From Zoroaster sp. YZ-2022 (Eukaryota; Echinodermata; Asteroidea; Forcipulatida; Zoroasteridae): DNA of 64,000 nucleotides. The DNA is taken from contig CM055823.1 in assembly GCA_029582265.1 (NCBI GenBank), positions 15,884,060 through 15,948,059 of the forward strand, given 5' to 3'. Shown piece by piece: positions 45,215 to 56,764 of this stretch. Made by a program: the position numbers and the translations under genes. Under the pieces are notes generated by a model, which saw nothing but the letters and a program-made list of their open reading frames with translations, was not told the DNA's origin and did no database searches. The number at the start of each line of letters is the position of its first letter. Position 1 is the stretch's first letter.

Positions 45215-45604
45215 ACGGGAAGGTGGAAGCGCGCGAAATGCAAAGCTAACATAGAGGGCGCTTCATTAATTTAAATAAACCAAGTAAAGAAAAGATTACG
45301 TAACAGGGTTGAGTAAACTGAAAATTTAGACGGGGGGTCAGAAAACTAAGCATAAATTTCCATAACTGTCACAAGTATAATTCACTCAGTTACTCCCTAA
45401 ATTAATTAGGACAAAACATTACCCTTTCATTCCCGCTCTCAAAATATTCTGCATAACATCATACACTGACATCCTGCAACTTGAATTTGTATGTATAAAA
45501 GTATGTTGGATATTGCAATGGTAATGAAGGGATGTATCCAAACCCCTTTTATGCTTAAACCAGTTAGAGTTAGTGTAATGCTTTCATGAGGATGCTTTCT
45601 TAAA

Positions 45605-45720
45605 GGGGGTATATCGTCACAATCAGAGCAGGCTTGCGGCTTGACACTGAATCCTGCACTGATAGTTTTAGATGAACTCAGATGAACCCATTGAATATTA
45701 TATGGATATAGATACATGTA
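45605..45720. mobile_element. TTAA-flanked inverted-repeat element, fragment
   Basis: Ttaaagggggtatatcgtca followed by caatcagagcagg and a diverged body matches the family end. Confidence 0.5.
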
Positions 45721-46430
45721 GATATACTCATCTACCTTAATTTGTTGCAGCTGTTTTACATATGATTGATTATAACAATGGTTTGCCTCCTGTCCCAACA
45801 AACAAGGGTGAATGTTCTGAACTCATAGCACCTGCTGAGGAATGTCAAGAAAAAAATGTCTAGATTAATCTCAATTATAACATTTTTAGTGTATGCAGGA
45901 TAGCTATTAGGAAAGGAATGCAGTTTGTTTAAAACTTAAACTGCAAGCCACATGAGTCCCACAAGAAAAGGAATCACAATGACTGTCAGCCCATTTGTAA
46001 CAATACATGTATCTACCCACTTTAAACATGAATTGGATAATATACTGAACTTTCAAAACAATATTATTTCTACCAAGTACATTGCCTTCAAGGCAATTGG
46101 TGCCCACCTGTTTGTGTGATTACTAATAATATACCAGTAGCTGGAAACAAGGGAGGGCAATGACCAAGGCCTGAGGTCAGTATTGAATAATACATACAAA
46201 TAATTGAACTACTTGAATTTCATTCTCTTTTAACATATGCTTAGTGTTCGCATATGCTTAGTATTTCCATCGATATATATTTATAGTTAAATTTCTTCCT
46301 CTGAGAATAAAGTAAACTGATCATGTCTGACTGTGGACTTACAATAAAAGCATTGACAATCCCAACAAGATGTGTGTTATAAATATATAAAAAGAAATTT
46401 GATATAGAGGGTGAGAATAAGAATTCTAAC

Positions 46431-46548
46431 CTGAACACCCACTGGAGGCAGGCCGTGTGTATTTTATGTAGAAGCTCATAGTTGCCTCTCTAGAGTTTCA
46501 TTCAATATGACTGTGGCAGGTCCAAGATGTTGTCTTGTGTTTGTAAAC
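46431..46548 (-). pseudogene. Candidate decayed exon, unknown protein
   Basis: On the minus strand, acceptor tcttatttcag and donor GTTAGAAT bound 118 nt. One frame reads FTNTRQHLGPATVILNETLE; after a one-base shift the sequence reads ELLHKIHTACLQWVFR, which looks like genuine protein. No family is recognised. Confidence 0.3.
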
Positions 46549-47572
46549 CTGAAATAAGAAATGTATTGTATCAATAATGCTAATTAGGCTAAAAAGCTCA
46601 GGTTCCAAACCCAATACTTAATATCATGACAGCCGCTTCCATGGGGATGTGATCCCTGGCCAACGACAGCTTTTGATGCTTAGCGCCCCAGCATTTTTCT
46701 GACTGACTTACAATTATGAATGCTTTGATTGAACATGAATTGGCAGAACTCATTATCTGCGAATAACTTCAAATGTATGAATATCTTCAAAAATGTCTGG
46801 ATCTACGGAGTGTTTTCTATGTACTCTCTCCTATTGTAGCATTTTGTATTACTCCTGCTCATGGAGCTTATCTAAGCACAATTTCCATTATGATAAGATT
46901 CCTTATTTGTTTGATCATCGTCCACGTTAACTGCTCAGCCGTTTCTTAATTGATGAATCATATAATAAATATGAATGTGCCATTACAAAGTTTTGCAAAT
47001 GAGGGGTCAGGGGCACTTGGTAGGGGTGGGTGAAAGGGTTAAGGGAGATACTTGTGTGTTCCCATGGTTACATATAACAAGAATCCTGCAAAGGCTGTGT
47101 GAGGACTTTTCCATAAAATACCAGCTTTAAATTTGGTGGTCATACATATACAGCCACCAGCATCTATGATATAACTTATAAACTCGTTTTTCCAATATGA
47201 AAAAGATGACCTGTAATATTTCACTAATTCTCCCCTTGCCTTCACCAAAATCAAGACTGCTGAAAATCGGTTAGGCTTGAATTTTGCTGCGCAGCTTGCC
47301 AAAAATAAGACTTATAATTACCTGTCTGGCACATCTGTTTCAATTCCCCTTTGGACTTGTCCAAAAAATCACTGATGTATTTCCATCAATGATGAGTCCT
47401 GAAGTTGTAAATAACATTCATTGTAAATTGATTTTCACTGAAACACATTTACTTTGTACAGTCCAGTGAGGAAATAAATATACTTACCGAGCAATTGCTT
47501 TGTTTCAAAAGAGATAAAGATTTTGTTCAAGAACAGCTATAACTTTAATCTTTTAAACATTTATAGGGGAAG

Positions 47573-47640
47573 ACGATCAGAGCATACTGATCGCAACGTC
47601 AAGTTGTAACCAACCAGTTCTTTTCAGAACTGTTTACAGT
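47573..47640. mobile_element. Fold-back family, right-arm fragment
   Basis: Gacgatcagagcatactgat and cagttcttttcagaact match the right arm of the full copies. It abuts a SINE head. Confidence 0.7.
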
Positions 47641-48146
47641 GTGCCATGGTCGAGCGGTTTAGTGCATTGGATTTGTATTCTGATGGCTGAGTCGTCAGAA
47701 TTTGGGTTCGAATCCCAACCGCGATTTTGTCGGTCACTAATCAAAGAGAATCGGGTATTTTGACTGGTGCCGGTTCTCGGCTCTAGAGTTGGAGCTCAGA
47801 CAACTGCGTATTTCATTTGGTGCCGGGTTAATCCTCAGAGTTGGGTATTTTGCTGGAGCCGGCTCTGACTGGGACTCACTCCCAGCCGGCTCTGGGACTC
47901 AAGCTCTGGGAACCGGGTATTTGAAGGACTCGGTTCCGGAACTGACTCTTGCGAGTACCAGGTTCTTTAAAAGAGTGGAACCGCGGTTCCGATTCTCATT
48001 TTGAAATCAGATAGAACCGGGTACTCGCCGGAACCGCCCAAGCCTATTATGAGCCTGATGAGCAGGGGTAATAATGTAATGCGCCTTGAGCACCAGTTTA
48101 GTGGATACGTGCGCCATATAAGTCCACATTATTATTATTATTATTA
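47641..48146 (+). mobile_element. tRNA-derived SINE, copy 4, split by another element
   Basis: The head (47641-47727, with gggttcgaatcccaaccgcg) and tail (48047-48146, atgagcctgatgagcagggg to (att)n) are separated by about 320 bp. The SINE middle is missing. The insert ends cgcccaagccta, the same end as the short element at 8800-8893, and its body repeats ggaaccgggta/ggttccg words. Confidence 0.75.
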
Positions 48147-48149
48147 CTA

Positions 48150-50036
48150 TTCAAAAGAGAATTTCTACATGGTGTCACCCATACTGCATTGAGCTTGAGA
48201 CTAACAAGGTTTACTCACCACTGACCTGTGACTTCAATTCTGATTGACGTGCACACTTTATATTGACAGCAGGTACTTGTTGACCGCGTTTGGTTGTTTC
48301 TCATTGCAGCAAGGGTCAGCACAATTCTAAATAACAGGAAGATATATACATGTAATACAGGAATTATGTAAAAGCTACATTCAGTTTTCAAATGATACAC
48401 ACACCTGTACTTGAAACTGCATTGGTACAAATCAGGTTTGTACCAATGCAGTACATGTACTGTATATGGTAAAAACTGTGTTGCATATTCAAGTTAACTC
48501 TGGTTACCGTGGTGAACAGGCAAAAACATGCTCGTCTAGCTCCAAATAGACAGTGAAAATAATGCCTTTAAAAATACGTTATGTCCCGGTAAGTAGCTTG
48601 ATCTATAATCGCTTATTCAATTCATGGAAATGATGAAAGCACCCTGTTAAAAACAGAACCATATTCAATCTACATACTGAACATTTTTCTAATAAAAAAG
48701 GAGTACCTATAATATAATACTATTAATAACCTCGTCCAAATTTAGTTACTGTAGAGAAATTATTTATTTTGGGAAGTGCATTCATCTTAGATAAATAATG
48801 CTGTCCAGGAACCTTTTTTCAAACATAACAAAAATTCACATGGTAGATTTATGATATATTTCTTAAAACACACAGGCTTGAAATGGACATTTGTTTACAC
48901 ACTTCCCTGTAAAAATGTGAGGTGTTTTTCCTTATGTTTAGTTCCAAAAAGTATCATTTCACATTTATTCACAATACATTTATGAAAGCACTTCTGTGTG
49001 CCTCACATCTTCAAAGAGAAGTTTGTAGACAAATGGCCATTCCAGTCCTCTATTATTTTTAAGAAATATAAGAAATATGTACTCATTGAATGTTATTTGG
49101 TATACATGTACATGTAGATGATCATGTTTCTTGAGGATGATACATTTGATAATCCAGTAATTACTACTGTTACACTTGCTTTAAAAGTGTATAGCCTGTT
49201 TTGGAATATTCCCTGCACTTTATATTACCTTACTGCCATAAAAATGTCACAAGTTAATGAACAAAAGGAAAAACAAAAATGTCACAAAAAACAATAAAAA
49301 GTTCATAAATGTGAACATCAACATTTCAATAGTTTATTTAATACTCGGCCATTTATTTATTTTATTTATACATATTTGTTTTATTTTTTAAGTTGAGTAA
49401 CAATCCCCGACGAGATAGTGCTTGTTACTAAGGGTACAAGATTTGGATTTTAAGACAATCTCCCTGTAATTTCTTAAATACTCATAATAGTTGTCATACT
49501 TTTTTGGATATATGCACATTCTGAAAAGGCAAGCAAGGACTTCATAAAGTTTGAAAAACAAATCCAACATTGTCTATAATTTCAGAAAATGTCAACAAAT
49601 CCTTAAAATGCTTCAAACCCTTAATACATTGCTTATGGTGGGTGTGGTTGAACTTGAAGTATAGTGGTTGGCGAGGGGTTATGATGGGGTAGCTCTGGTA
49701 ACATAGCCCAAAGTAAGTCACATTGGGCTATGCTATTTTCCATAGCTGGACAAGCCAACAGCATTATGTGGTCTAAGAAAGATGGACGGTCCCTTTAAAG
49801 TACACAGCATAATCCAAAACCAAATTTAAAAAAAAATCATAGTTTATGACAGGAGTATACACTCACGAATTTGAAAAAAAATATTCACTGAAAATGTGAA
49901 ATGTTGTGGCCAATTTTTGATTCATTTTTGGAAAATACTGGTTATGAATGTTCAGTGAGTATTCTTAAAAGGAACCTTGTAGGCATTTTCTATTTTATTT
50001 GTTCGATGTTTATGAACTGTTCGGAAATATTATATA
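48150..50036. other. No supported gene
   Basis: AT-rich sequence with only short frames. A minus-strand segment at 48218-48330 ends in a good donor (GTGAGTAA) but its peptide is not protein-like. A 10-bp hairpin lies at 49702-49732. Confidence 0.5.
49702..49732. repeat. 10-bp hairpin
   Basis: Catagcccaa (49702-49711) and ttgggctatg (49723-49732) are exact inverted repeats around 11 nt. Confidence 0.75.
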
Positions 50037-51057
50037 TCCTCAATTTACCCTAAATGACGCACCTAAGGTTATATAATCAACTGGACGGTAACTTACAAAT
50101 GAAATTAGCAGTTTGGTGTTTCAGTTTGTTTCAGTGAAGGATTCTCTTGTAAAATGCTGAATTTCAATGCATGATCATACGCGTGGATGTCTTGAGCACC
50201 GTTTTTTGAGACGCACAGAATTGTGGTCATCAGAAAATTGATGTTGGTATAATGACTCACCCCAAACTGTTAAAGTTGATGGGGGCACAGAAAATGTACC
50301 CAAGAAGAAAAACAGTTGAAATCATGTTTCATCATATTCCAGATGGTTGTAAAATTGTTTTTAAACTTGAAAATAAAAATATTGTTTTCGATTTTTAAAA
50401 TAAAATGGTATAATTTGGAGAAGCTCTCAAAACTTTTAATCAATATTCTTGAAAGGCCAATAAAATGGAATTGGAAGGTGGTTAAATTTCTTGCAAAAAG
50501 TACTTTAAAACTTTGAAATGTGTAAAATTGCTGTTAACATTTTGTCAAATAAAAGATTTCTTTTCATAACCATGATATTAATGTTTCATTTTCTCAATAA
50601 TTTTCCACTACCGTCGAAATAAATACCAACGAATTAAGTAGTCTTCGTTCGCTTCTTCTATAAGGAATGTGTCCAATTTGAGGATCAGTATTTCTTTAAA
50701 AAATCATTGCAAATGCAAAGCATTCATATATTTTGGTTTTCACAGACAACAGCTTGTTGACGGCATAGAACAATAAAATCACAGATGTTCGTGAAAAAAC
50801 AATTGAGGTCATGTAAATCTCTTACTATTTGTATCTTGTAAAATCAGTGGTTAAACAACTTTTTCCACTTTCATAAGCACTAACTTTCCAGTAAATCATA
50901 CAATTTCACTATAATTTTTATTTCTGTAACAAGCACGACTTAGATAAGTTTATGCAACCAGTAATACGCCATAGTTTTGTAAGTTTTCCGAGAAATGCTA
51001 AGCCAAAGGTAGGTGCGTCATTTAACGAGTGCGGCGAATTACGTACATGGACGATAC
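50037..51057. mobile_element. ~1-kb inverted-repeat element, partner of 25166-26275
   Basis: Near the left end ctaaatgacgcacctaaggt and near the right end aaggtaggtgcgtcatttaa are inverted. The body is the reverse complement of 25166-26275. No recognised protein. A DNA-type element is likely, but the exact ends and target duplication are unclear. Confidence 0.7.
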
Positions 51058-51083
51058 AATCGCTCGTAACTCTACATGATAAT

Positions 51084-51395
51084 AGGTAAAACTCGTAGCT
51101 TTGCATGGTGAGGATGATAAGTAAGACTAATTGCGGTGACACCATGTGGAATCTCAATTCAGTAGTAATTAGTTCTGAAAAGAACTGGTGGTACAACTCG
51201 ACGTTTCGATCAGTATGCTCTGATCGTCCTCAGGAGAATGCCGGACTCTGGACGGCATTCTCCTGAGGACGGCATTCTCCTGAGGACGATTAGAGCATAC
51301 TGATCGAAACGTCGAGTTGTACCACCAATTCTTTTCAGAACTAATTACTACTCAATTGAGATTCCACATGGTGTCACCGCAATTAGTCTTACTTA
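51084..51395. mobile_element. Fold-back element with 13-bp TSD, copy 2 (best preserved)
   Basis: From gtaagactaattgcggtgac to gtcaccgcaattagtcttac the element is almost a perfect palindrome, with about 130-bp arms. The centre repeats ggcattctcctgaggacg. The left side has the same unpaired lead (aggtaaaactcgtagctttg) as copy 1. Tctacatgataat at 51071-51083 is repeated exactly at 51396-51408. Confidence 0.9.
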
Positions 51396-51471
51396 TCTAC
51401 ATGATAATGTTGAGTTATAATTATCACAACTGATGGGAGTGATGCACTTCAGGGCAGTCATTTACAATTGA

Positions 51472-51833
51472 AATAATAATAATAATAATAATAATGTGTG
51501 GATTTATATAGCGCACGTATCCACCAACTAAGTGGTGCTCAAGGCGCATTATATTATTATCCCTGCTCATAAGGCTCATAAGGCTCATAAATCATTCCTG
51601 AAACCATCTCAGCTCCCTGGGGAGTATACAGCTCAATTGCTGCCATTTCTAGCGCATATAGAGCAAACCAACTCTGCCTTCACAGGTACCCATTTAACCC
51701 CTGGGTGGAGAGAAGCAATTATGATTAAGTGTCTTGCTCAAGGACACAAGTGTCACGGCCGTGATTCGAACCCACATTATGTTGCTAACACCAGAACTTG
51801 AATCCGGTAAGCTAGACCGCTCGGCCACGACAC
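51472..51833 (-). mobile_element. tRNA-derived SINE, copy 5 (reverse)
   Basis: Complete on the minus strand: (aat)n tail at the left, then ctcaaggcgcattat, aaaccatctcagctccctgg and tgtcttgctcaaggacacaa, with the tRNA-like head ending ctcggccacgacac at the right. Confidence 0.92.
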
Positions 51834-52167
51834 CCCATTCGTTGAATCATCAGATTCAATGATCAAACAAAACCAAATTGTTGTGTCACAGTCAAGGTAG
51901 ATTTTGCAGAAAACCTAGCTTATACTTTGTTCTAAATACCGGTATTAGTAATAGCAGTTGCACAGAGTGATCAAAGCATTTATGCTCAGTGTCCTCCATG
52001 GTGTAACGTTAATCTTAAAATTATTCAGTACTCACAAATGAATGGGTCACACAAGTCTGTATTATATTCCAGGTCCAAACTAATGTATGAAATCTTGATC
52101 ATGTTGTTGATAAAGCGCCCTCTTTCGTCAGCTTAGGACTGCATGCAATGTATCCACGCAGTACATA

Positions 52168-52300
52168 ACTTAAAGGCACAGTATCGTCACGATCAACAGG
52201 GCATGGAATCAGAGTACTTGTTTTAGATTAACTTAGTGACTGAAAATAATACCCAAAATGATAAGGTTATGACTGTTGTTGCTGAATATTCAGCCTTTTT
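52168..52300. mobile_element. TTAA-flanked inverted-repeat element, left half
   Basis: Ttaaaggcacagtatcgtca, caacagggcatggaatca and ttagtgactgaaaataatac match the family. The right half is missing. Confidence 0.65.
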
Positions 52301-52642
52301 TCACGTTGTTTCTCATCCTATTGTCTACATGTCCATCATCTGTGTATTCATTAATCACAATTATTTTTATTAGTCACTTTCATGTAATATAATTTATTTT
52401 CATATTAAATTTTTGGGCTTAATTAGTTTAATCTTTCTAAACACTTTGAAAGGTTTTAACATGTTTATTGTACGTTATTAGCTTGTGGTTTTGTGTAGAA
52501 ATTTTTCTTCCGTATAAAATAGCCTGCAGTATTTTATTTTATAACACCTCATACATAGATTCTGCCTTATAATTGGTTGAGAGCGTGTCACATGACATTC
52601 GGTAATTTTTACTGTAATGCCGGCCAAGCAAACAAGGAAAGA

Positions 52643-52700
52643 CTAGCTCATGGCAACCAATGAACTAGCCCATGGCAACCAGTGAAATTGGTCTATAAAA
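52643..52700 (+). promoter_or_regulatory. Promoter-like cluster: doubled RFX-like sites, CCAAT, TATA
   Basis: A 22-bp unit (ctagctcatggcaaccaatg) is doubled in tandem. Each copy holds an RFX-type half site catggcaac, and the first a CCAAT. Attgg (52687) and tataaaa (52694-52700) follow, in the spacing of a core promoter firing rightwards. The first exon it would serve is not identified; the P2RX7-C-like gene starts about 1.4 kb downstream. Confidence 0.4.
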
Positions 52701-52729
52701 CGTGTCAATGCAGTTCTTACAACATGAAT

Positions 52730-54110
52730 TAATCTGTTTTACATAATTGTTACAGAATTTCAATTAATTTCGAGTGTTGTCAAGTTAATGAAAGTCATGT
52801 ATTGGTTTGATTTATTGTAGCAGTTATTATCCTTTTGATGTTTTCCATAGTTACTGCACCCCCCTCCCCTCTTGCTGGTCCACTCTCATGTTAAACCTCC
52901 AATTTTTGTTTTGTTTATAGTTACCAACACTTACTGGTACCCATTTTTGCATTCTTCTATTTTCATGTCACCTTCATCAGATTTTGTATTACTTACACTC
53001 TTTATACATTGTATCAATTTCACTTTAAGTTTTCGTTCTTTTTACCAAAGCGTAAACATCACTCCTATTGTGACCCAATGTCAAGCTTTTTATTCATTTT
53101 ATTCATAATCTAATCCATGCTACTTAATTAAATCTTGATTTTAGTTTAAAATCTTGTTCACCCTAATTCCCTTTCCTTTTTAGTTTTCAAATAAACTTCA
53201 TAGTTGTGCCTTTATACACATCCCATTAGTTCTTCAGTTTAAATTAAGCTCTCTAATTTTACGACAGAATTTACTCTTTTAAATTTTGCCCATCTAAGTA
53301 AAATTCTTTTTTTCTTTTTTCTACATTGGACCTATAGGGACCATATAGGTCCACAACTCTCTATATTTTGACAAAGCCTGAATCTTTATAATCAGTCATC
53401 ATTCTCATTCTACGCATTTCTTGGAATATAGTTTTAATCCATTTGTCCACGGTGATAGAATGAACGTTTGCATATCGTGAGATATGTTTAGGGCTGAATA
53501 ATTATGTTTATTTATACTCAAGATAGTGTCACAGATGACACTGTGTCACTGTGGCACTATGATTCCCAAAACAATATTGGATGCAAAAATAATATCCTAT
53601 CTCTGTAGGCCTTCATGTACACGTTACTGCATACGTCAAATGCTCAATGGATCGATAACATGCAAAACTGTCATGATTTTCAATCAATACGGCAGTGAAT
53701 GTGAATGTGCTTTCATTTGGGCCGAAGTTGTGGTCATCGATCATCAAGCGGTGTGATTCGGGCAAGCGTAAAAGATGGTGATGTTGAGTGCAATCTAGGG
53801 ATTTGCGCAATCTGCAGATTGCGCTGCACAATCTGCTGATTTCCAGCATGTAGATTGCGCGCTCAATCTCGAGATTGTCCCTGACTGCACGCAGCGACTA
53901 CCAATAGTACATACACTGCATTTCACTCATTTGTTGTGTGCAAATAAATTAGATTTTTAACTTAACCCGTCCTCGCCTCCTGGACCCACACAATACTCCA
54001 CATTATGTTACGACAGCGTATTGGATCCACTGTTGGATTTTCAACTAAAGAAAGGTCACTATATGACAGAATCTGATTCTTGTGACGGTTATTGGGAAGA
54101 CCATAACGTT
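52730..54110. other. No supported gene
   Basis: T-rich sequence with many short frames. Near 53800-53880 'gattgcgc' and 'gattgcg' words recur. Nothing coding is recognised. Confidence 0.45.
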
Positions 54111-54117
54111 ATTTCAG

Positions 54118-54343
54118 AGGATTTTGGAGTTTCAAGTGACACCTCAAACTTATTGATGATTGTGAATCCAGCCTGGAATTACAGAAGTGGATGTTGATTG
54201 AGTAACCTGCGGTCGGATCGGGCCGGCCAACGGCGCGGTGGTTGTCCGTGGAGCAAGCTGAGCCTTACGCGGTTCAGCCCCGGCCACGATGATGAAGCGA
54301 CGCCTCCCGGTGAAAACGTGGATCGTCTCCTAAACACTGACTG
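54118..54343 (+). pseudogene. P2RX7-C-like gene, exon ending in NTDW
   Basis: After acceptor gttatttcag the three frames each carry part of one product: DFGVSSDTSNLL, then AEPYAVQPRP, then DDEATPPGENVDRLLNTDW up to the GTAATT donor. Proteins with the P2X7 intracellular C-terminal domain often have a PY-FEP-like motif followed by a RL-NTDWC-C-C signature. The donor splits the TGG codon, and the next exon supplies its last base and CSCGKC. At least two frame shifts are needed, so this copy is broken or badly called. Confidence 0.65.
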
Positions 54344-54593
54344 GTAATTGTTTATTCTGAACATTTTGATAAATCTGTTATGATCCATGGACCATATACA
54401 AAATAATAATGCATGGGGGATGTAAGCACTTTGCTAGTTTATTGGTTTGTTGGTTTGAAACTTGAAAGCTTGATTTACATGAAATCTGTTGCTCATATTT
54501 CCATATTTTTAATTTAATTGGTCTTGCTTTTTTTTCGAACAAACTCCACAAATTGATCAAAAACAATAATTTGTAGTAATCATCTGGGGTAGA

Positions 54594-55033
54594 ATGTCGT
54601 ATCCGACCGCCACTTTTTCTCATTCAATATAACCAATAAAGTAATCTTCACTACCTAGTAAGGTGGAGAACATATGATGATGATGGACATGTACCTCAAA
54701 TTATTCCAGGATATTTATTTCATGAAAAATCAGGCATTTTTTGGTATACGATGACTTCCTCAGTCATGTTGGTCTGATCTTTTCAACCCGTTATTGACCA
54801 TGCAACACGGTCATTGTACATGCACAGTGGCAACTATAATAGGATCCTTCAATTTTCTGAAGGGGAAGATTTTTTTAGAAGGGAAATCAAGTCCGAAAAC
54901 CATCATAAAAGTGGATTTTAAAGATAGTTTTCGCTTTCTGTACCCCAAAAATCGATGAAATAATTTTTTAACTGGTTAGTAGTTACAAACAAATTCCAAA
55001 AACCCTTAAAAAGTGGCGGTCGGATGTGACATT
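54594..55033. repeat. Inverted 24-bp repeats around 390 bp
   Basis: Tgtcgtatccgaccgccact at 54594 and agtggcggtcggatgtgaca ending at 55033 are inverted. The same phrase in reverse recurs near 26282-26312, and the adjacent tgatgatggacat/aattattcca-type wording recurs at 25050-25095. Confidence 0.65.
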
Positions 55034-55344
55034 CTTTCCATAATCTGTTGTATTTGAAAAATATACAACAGGAATTATTAAAACTGTTAAATGTCATTTC
55101 TTCAAATGTTTACATAGTACATATTTATTTTTGTTAGTGGGGTTGTATTGTTACTTTGTAATAAAATTTTTGAAAATGATTAAAAACAATTTATTCGAAT
55201 GCTGTGCAAAAAGATATTTGAAATGCATTGCCTATTTATCTATTCTACACCCGTTTTTTCATTGCAATTTATTATTAAATATTATAAAATGATGACTTAC
55301 TCTAACCTTGGTATCTTTTTCATGATTTTATTTTATTTTGTCAG

Positions 55345-55575
55345 GTGCTCCTGTGGGAAGTGCATCATCATGGATGATGTGCTGACTGCTGTGGAAAGAT
55401 CCCTCAACTCATGAATAAGCTTGATGAAACTGGGTATGGGGTGAATCGTGAAAATCATCAAATGTATCACCGACCATCCCTTACCTCAATGCAGGGACCT
55501 TACAGATATAGCATACCGTGGGTATGTCCAACATTATGGGTCTCAAGCAGTTGAAAGAGACATAGCTATAGACAG
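55345..55575 (+). pseudogene. P2RX7-C-like gene, zinc-binding exon
   Basis: After acceptor tattttgtcag the frame reads (W)CSCGKCIIMDDVLTAVERSL, followed after shifts by MNKLDETGYGVN and IVKIIKCITDHPLPQC, then RDLTDIAYRGYVQHYG up to a GTATGT donor. C-C-C-x-C near the start and CITDHP in the middle are hallmarks of the P2X7 C-terminal (ballast) domain, which binds zinc in P2X7 and is reused in many invertebrate genes. Frame shifts near 55412 and 55452 interrupt it. Confidence 0.75.
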
Positions 55576-55894
55576 GTATGTTCCTTCCAATTGATTTTTA
55601 TGTTTACTTATTATCAAATAACCCTGTCAAGAAATAATACAGCAGGCAGTTCTTCAGATATCATAATTTTTATGTTGTGTTTTCATATCTCTTCTAATGT
55701 TTCAGCTCGTATTGAAACCAGTACTATAAGTGTCATGCAATTAAAATACAACCCCCATGGGAATTTAGGGGCTCCTTTGCACATTATTTGTAGTTGTGGA
55801 TTTTCAAAATTTAATTATATGTTGTACAAACTACATATTAATACATATAATACATGTTTTAATTGTATTTTATCTTCATCAAATGTTCTTACAG

Positions 55895-56066
55895 ATAACT
55901 TCATGTAGCCTATAGACAAGTAGTGCACTGGATGCTATTAGGATGTCATAATCATATACCACTTCCATCATGTGTAATGGACAAGATAAGACAGACATTG
56001 CCAGATGCAGATGGCATATACCAAGGATTTCACTACCCTCCCTTGGAAGAGATGAAAACTAAGTAA
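55895..56066 (+). pseudogene. P2RX7-C-like gene, last exon with TAA
   Basis: After acceptor ttcttacag the frame continues as R, TAA, LHVAYRQVVHWMLLGC, then HNHIPLPSCVMDKIRQTLPD, GIYQGFHYPPLEEMKTK and a terminal TAA. AYRQ-V-W-LG and PLPSCV--KIR are the C-terminal signature of the P2X7-C domain. The family usually has Tyr where TAA stands here, so one base change created a stop. The natural end agrees with family length. Confidence 0.78.
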
Positions 56067-56099
56067 ATAACCAAAAATACATCAATCCAGATGGTGTGC

Positions 56100-56760
56100 T
56101 ATTTACATGTACATCATCTCATTTATTGAATGTCATTTGGAAAAAGTATACGTACAATCTATAAATTTTAAATTCTAAAATTGTAATTATCCATTCATGG
56201 CAAAATAGCAAGGACGTAAAATTATTCACTCTACTGTGACATGTACATTTTATGTTTCAAGTTGGACCAAGTTTTTTTGTAATAAGTAACTTCCTATTTC
56301 TCAAAATGCAAGCACATGTAGATATGTTTACTGTGTCTTAGGAGATTTTAACATGGAGTTTACAATGTAACATTTCAGAAGCGTTTTGTAAGTATCAGAT
56401 GTCTTTTATATTCAAATTAGTTTCCAAGGCTTTCTCGTTTTCTCGCTTGTGGTTACATGAGTTAGCCATCTTATGTCTTATTCCCTGAATACAAGAGGTT
56501 GTGTACCTGTACATGTTCATTATAGTAAGCTGCCTAATTGTGTCTTTTTACTGTTTAACAAAAACATTGCTAGTCTTCTTAAAGAAGAAAGAGAAATACA
56601 CATACCTTAAAATGGCACATTTTACAAAATAATATTGAGAGGAATGGTTCTTTCATTTAATAAGTCCAATAATGAATTGACTGTGATTCCTGTCATAAGT
56701 TTATTTGCTCACTTAATAAATTTAGTATTTCATTTCATTTAAAATCAAATTGGTCTGAAA
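56100..56760. other. No supported gene
   Basis: AT-rich sequence downstream of the P2RX7-C-like gene, likely 3' UTR and spacer. Confidence 0.45.
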
Positions 56761-56764
56761 AAGT

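Noticed and set aside
45440..45485. Minus-strand micro-exon reading MSVYDVMQNILRAGMK
   Set aside because: Splice-like ends exist, but it is too short and unsupported by neighbours.
48218..48330. Minus-strand exon with GTGAGT donor
   Set aside because: The peptide (polar, NNQTRSTSTCC) lacks any family likeness and no acceptor partner was found.
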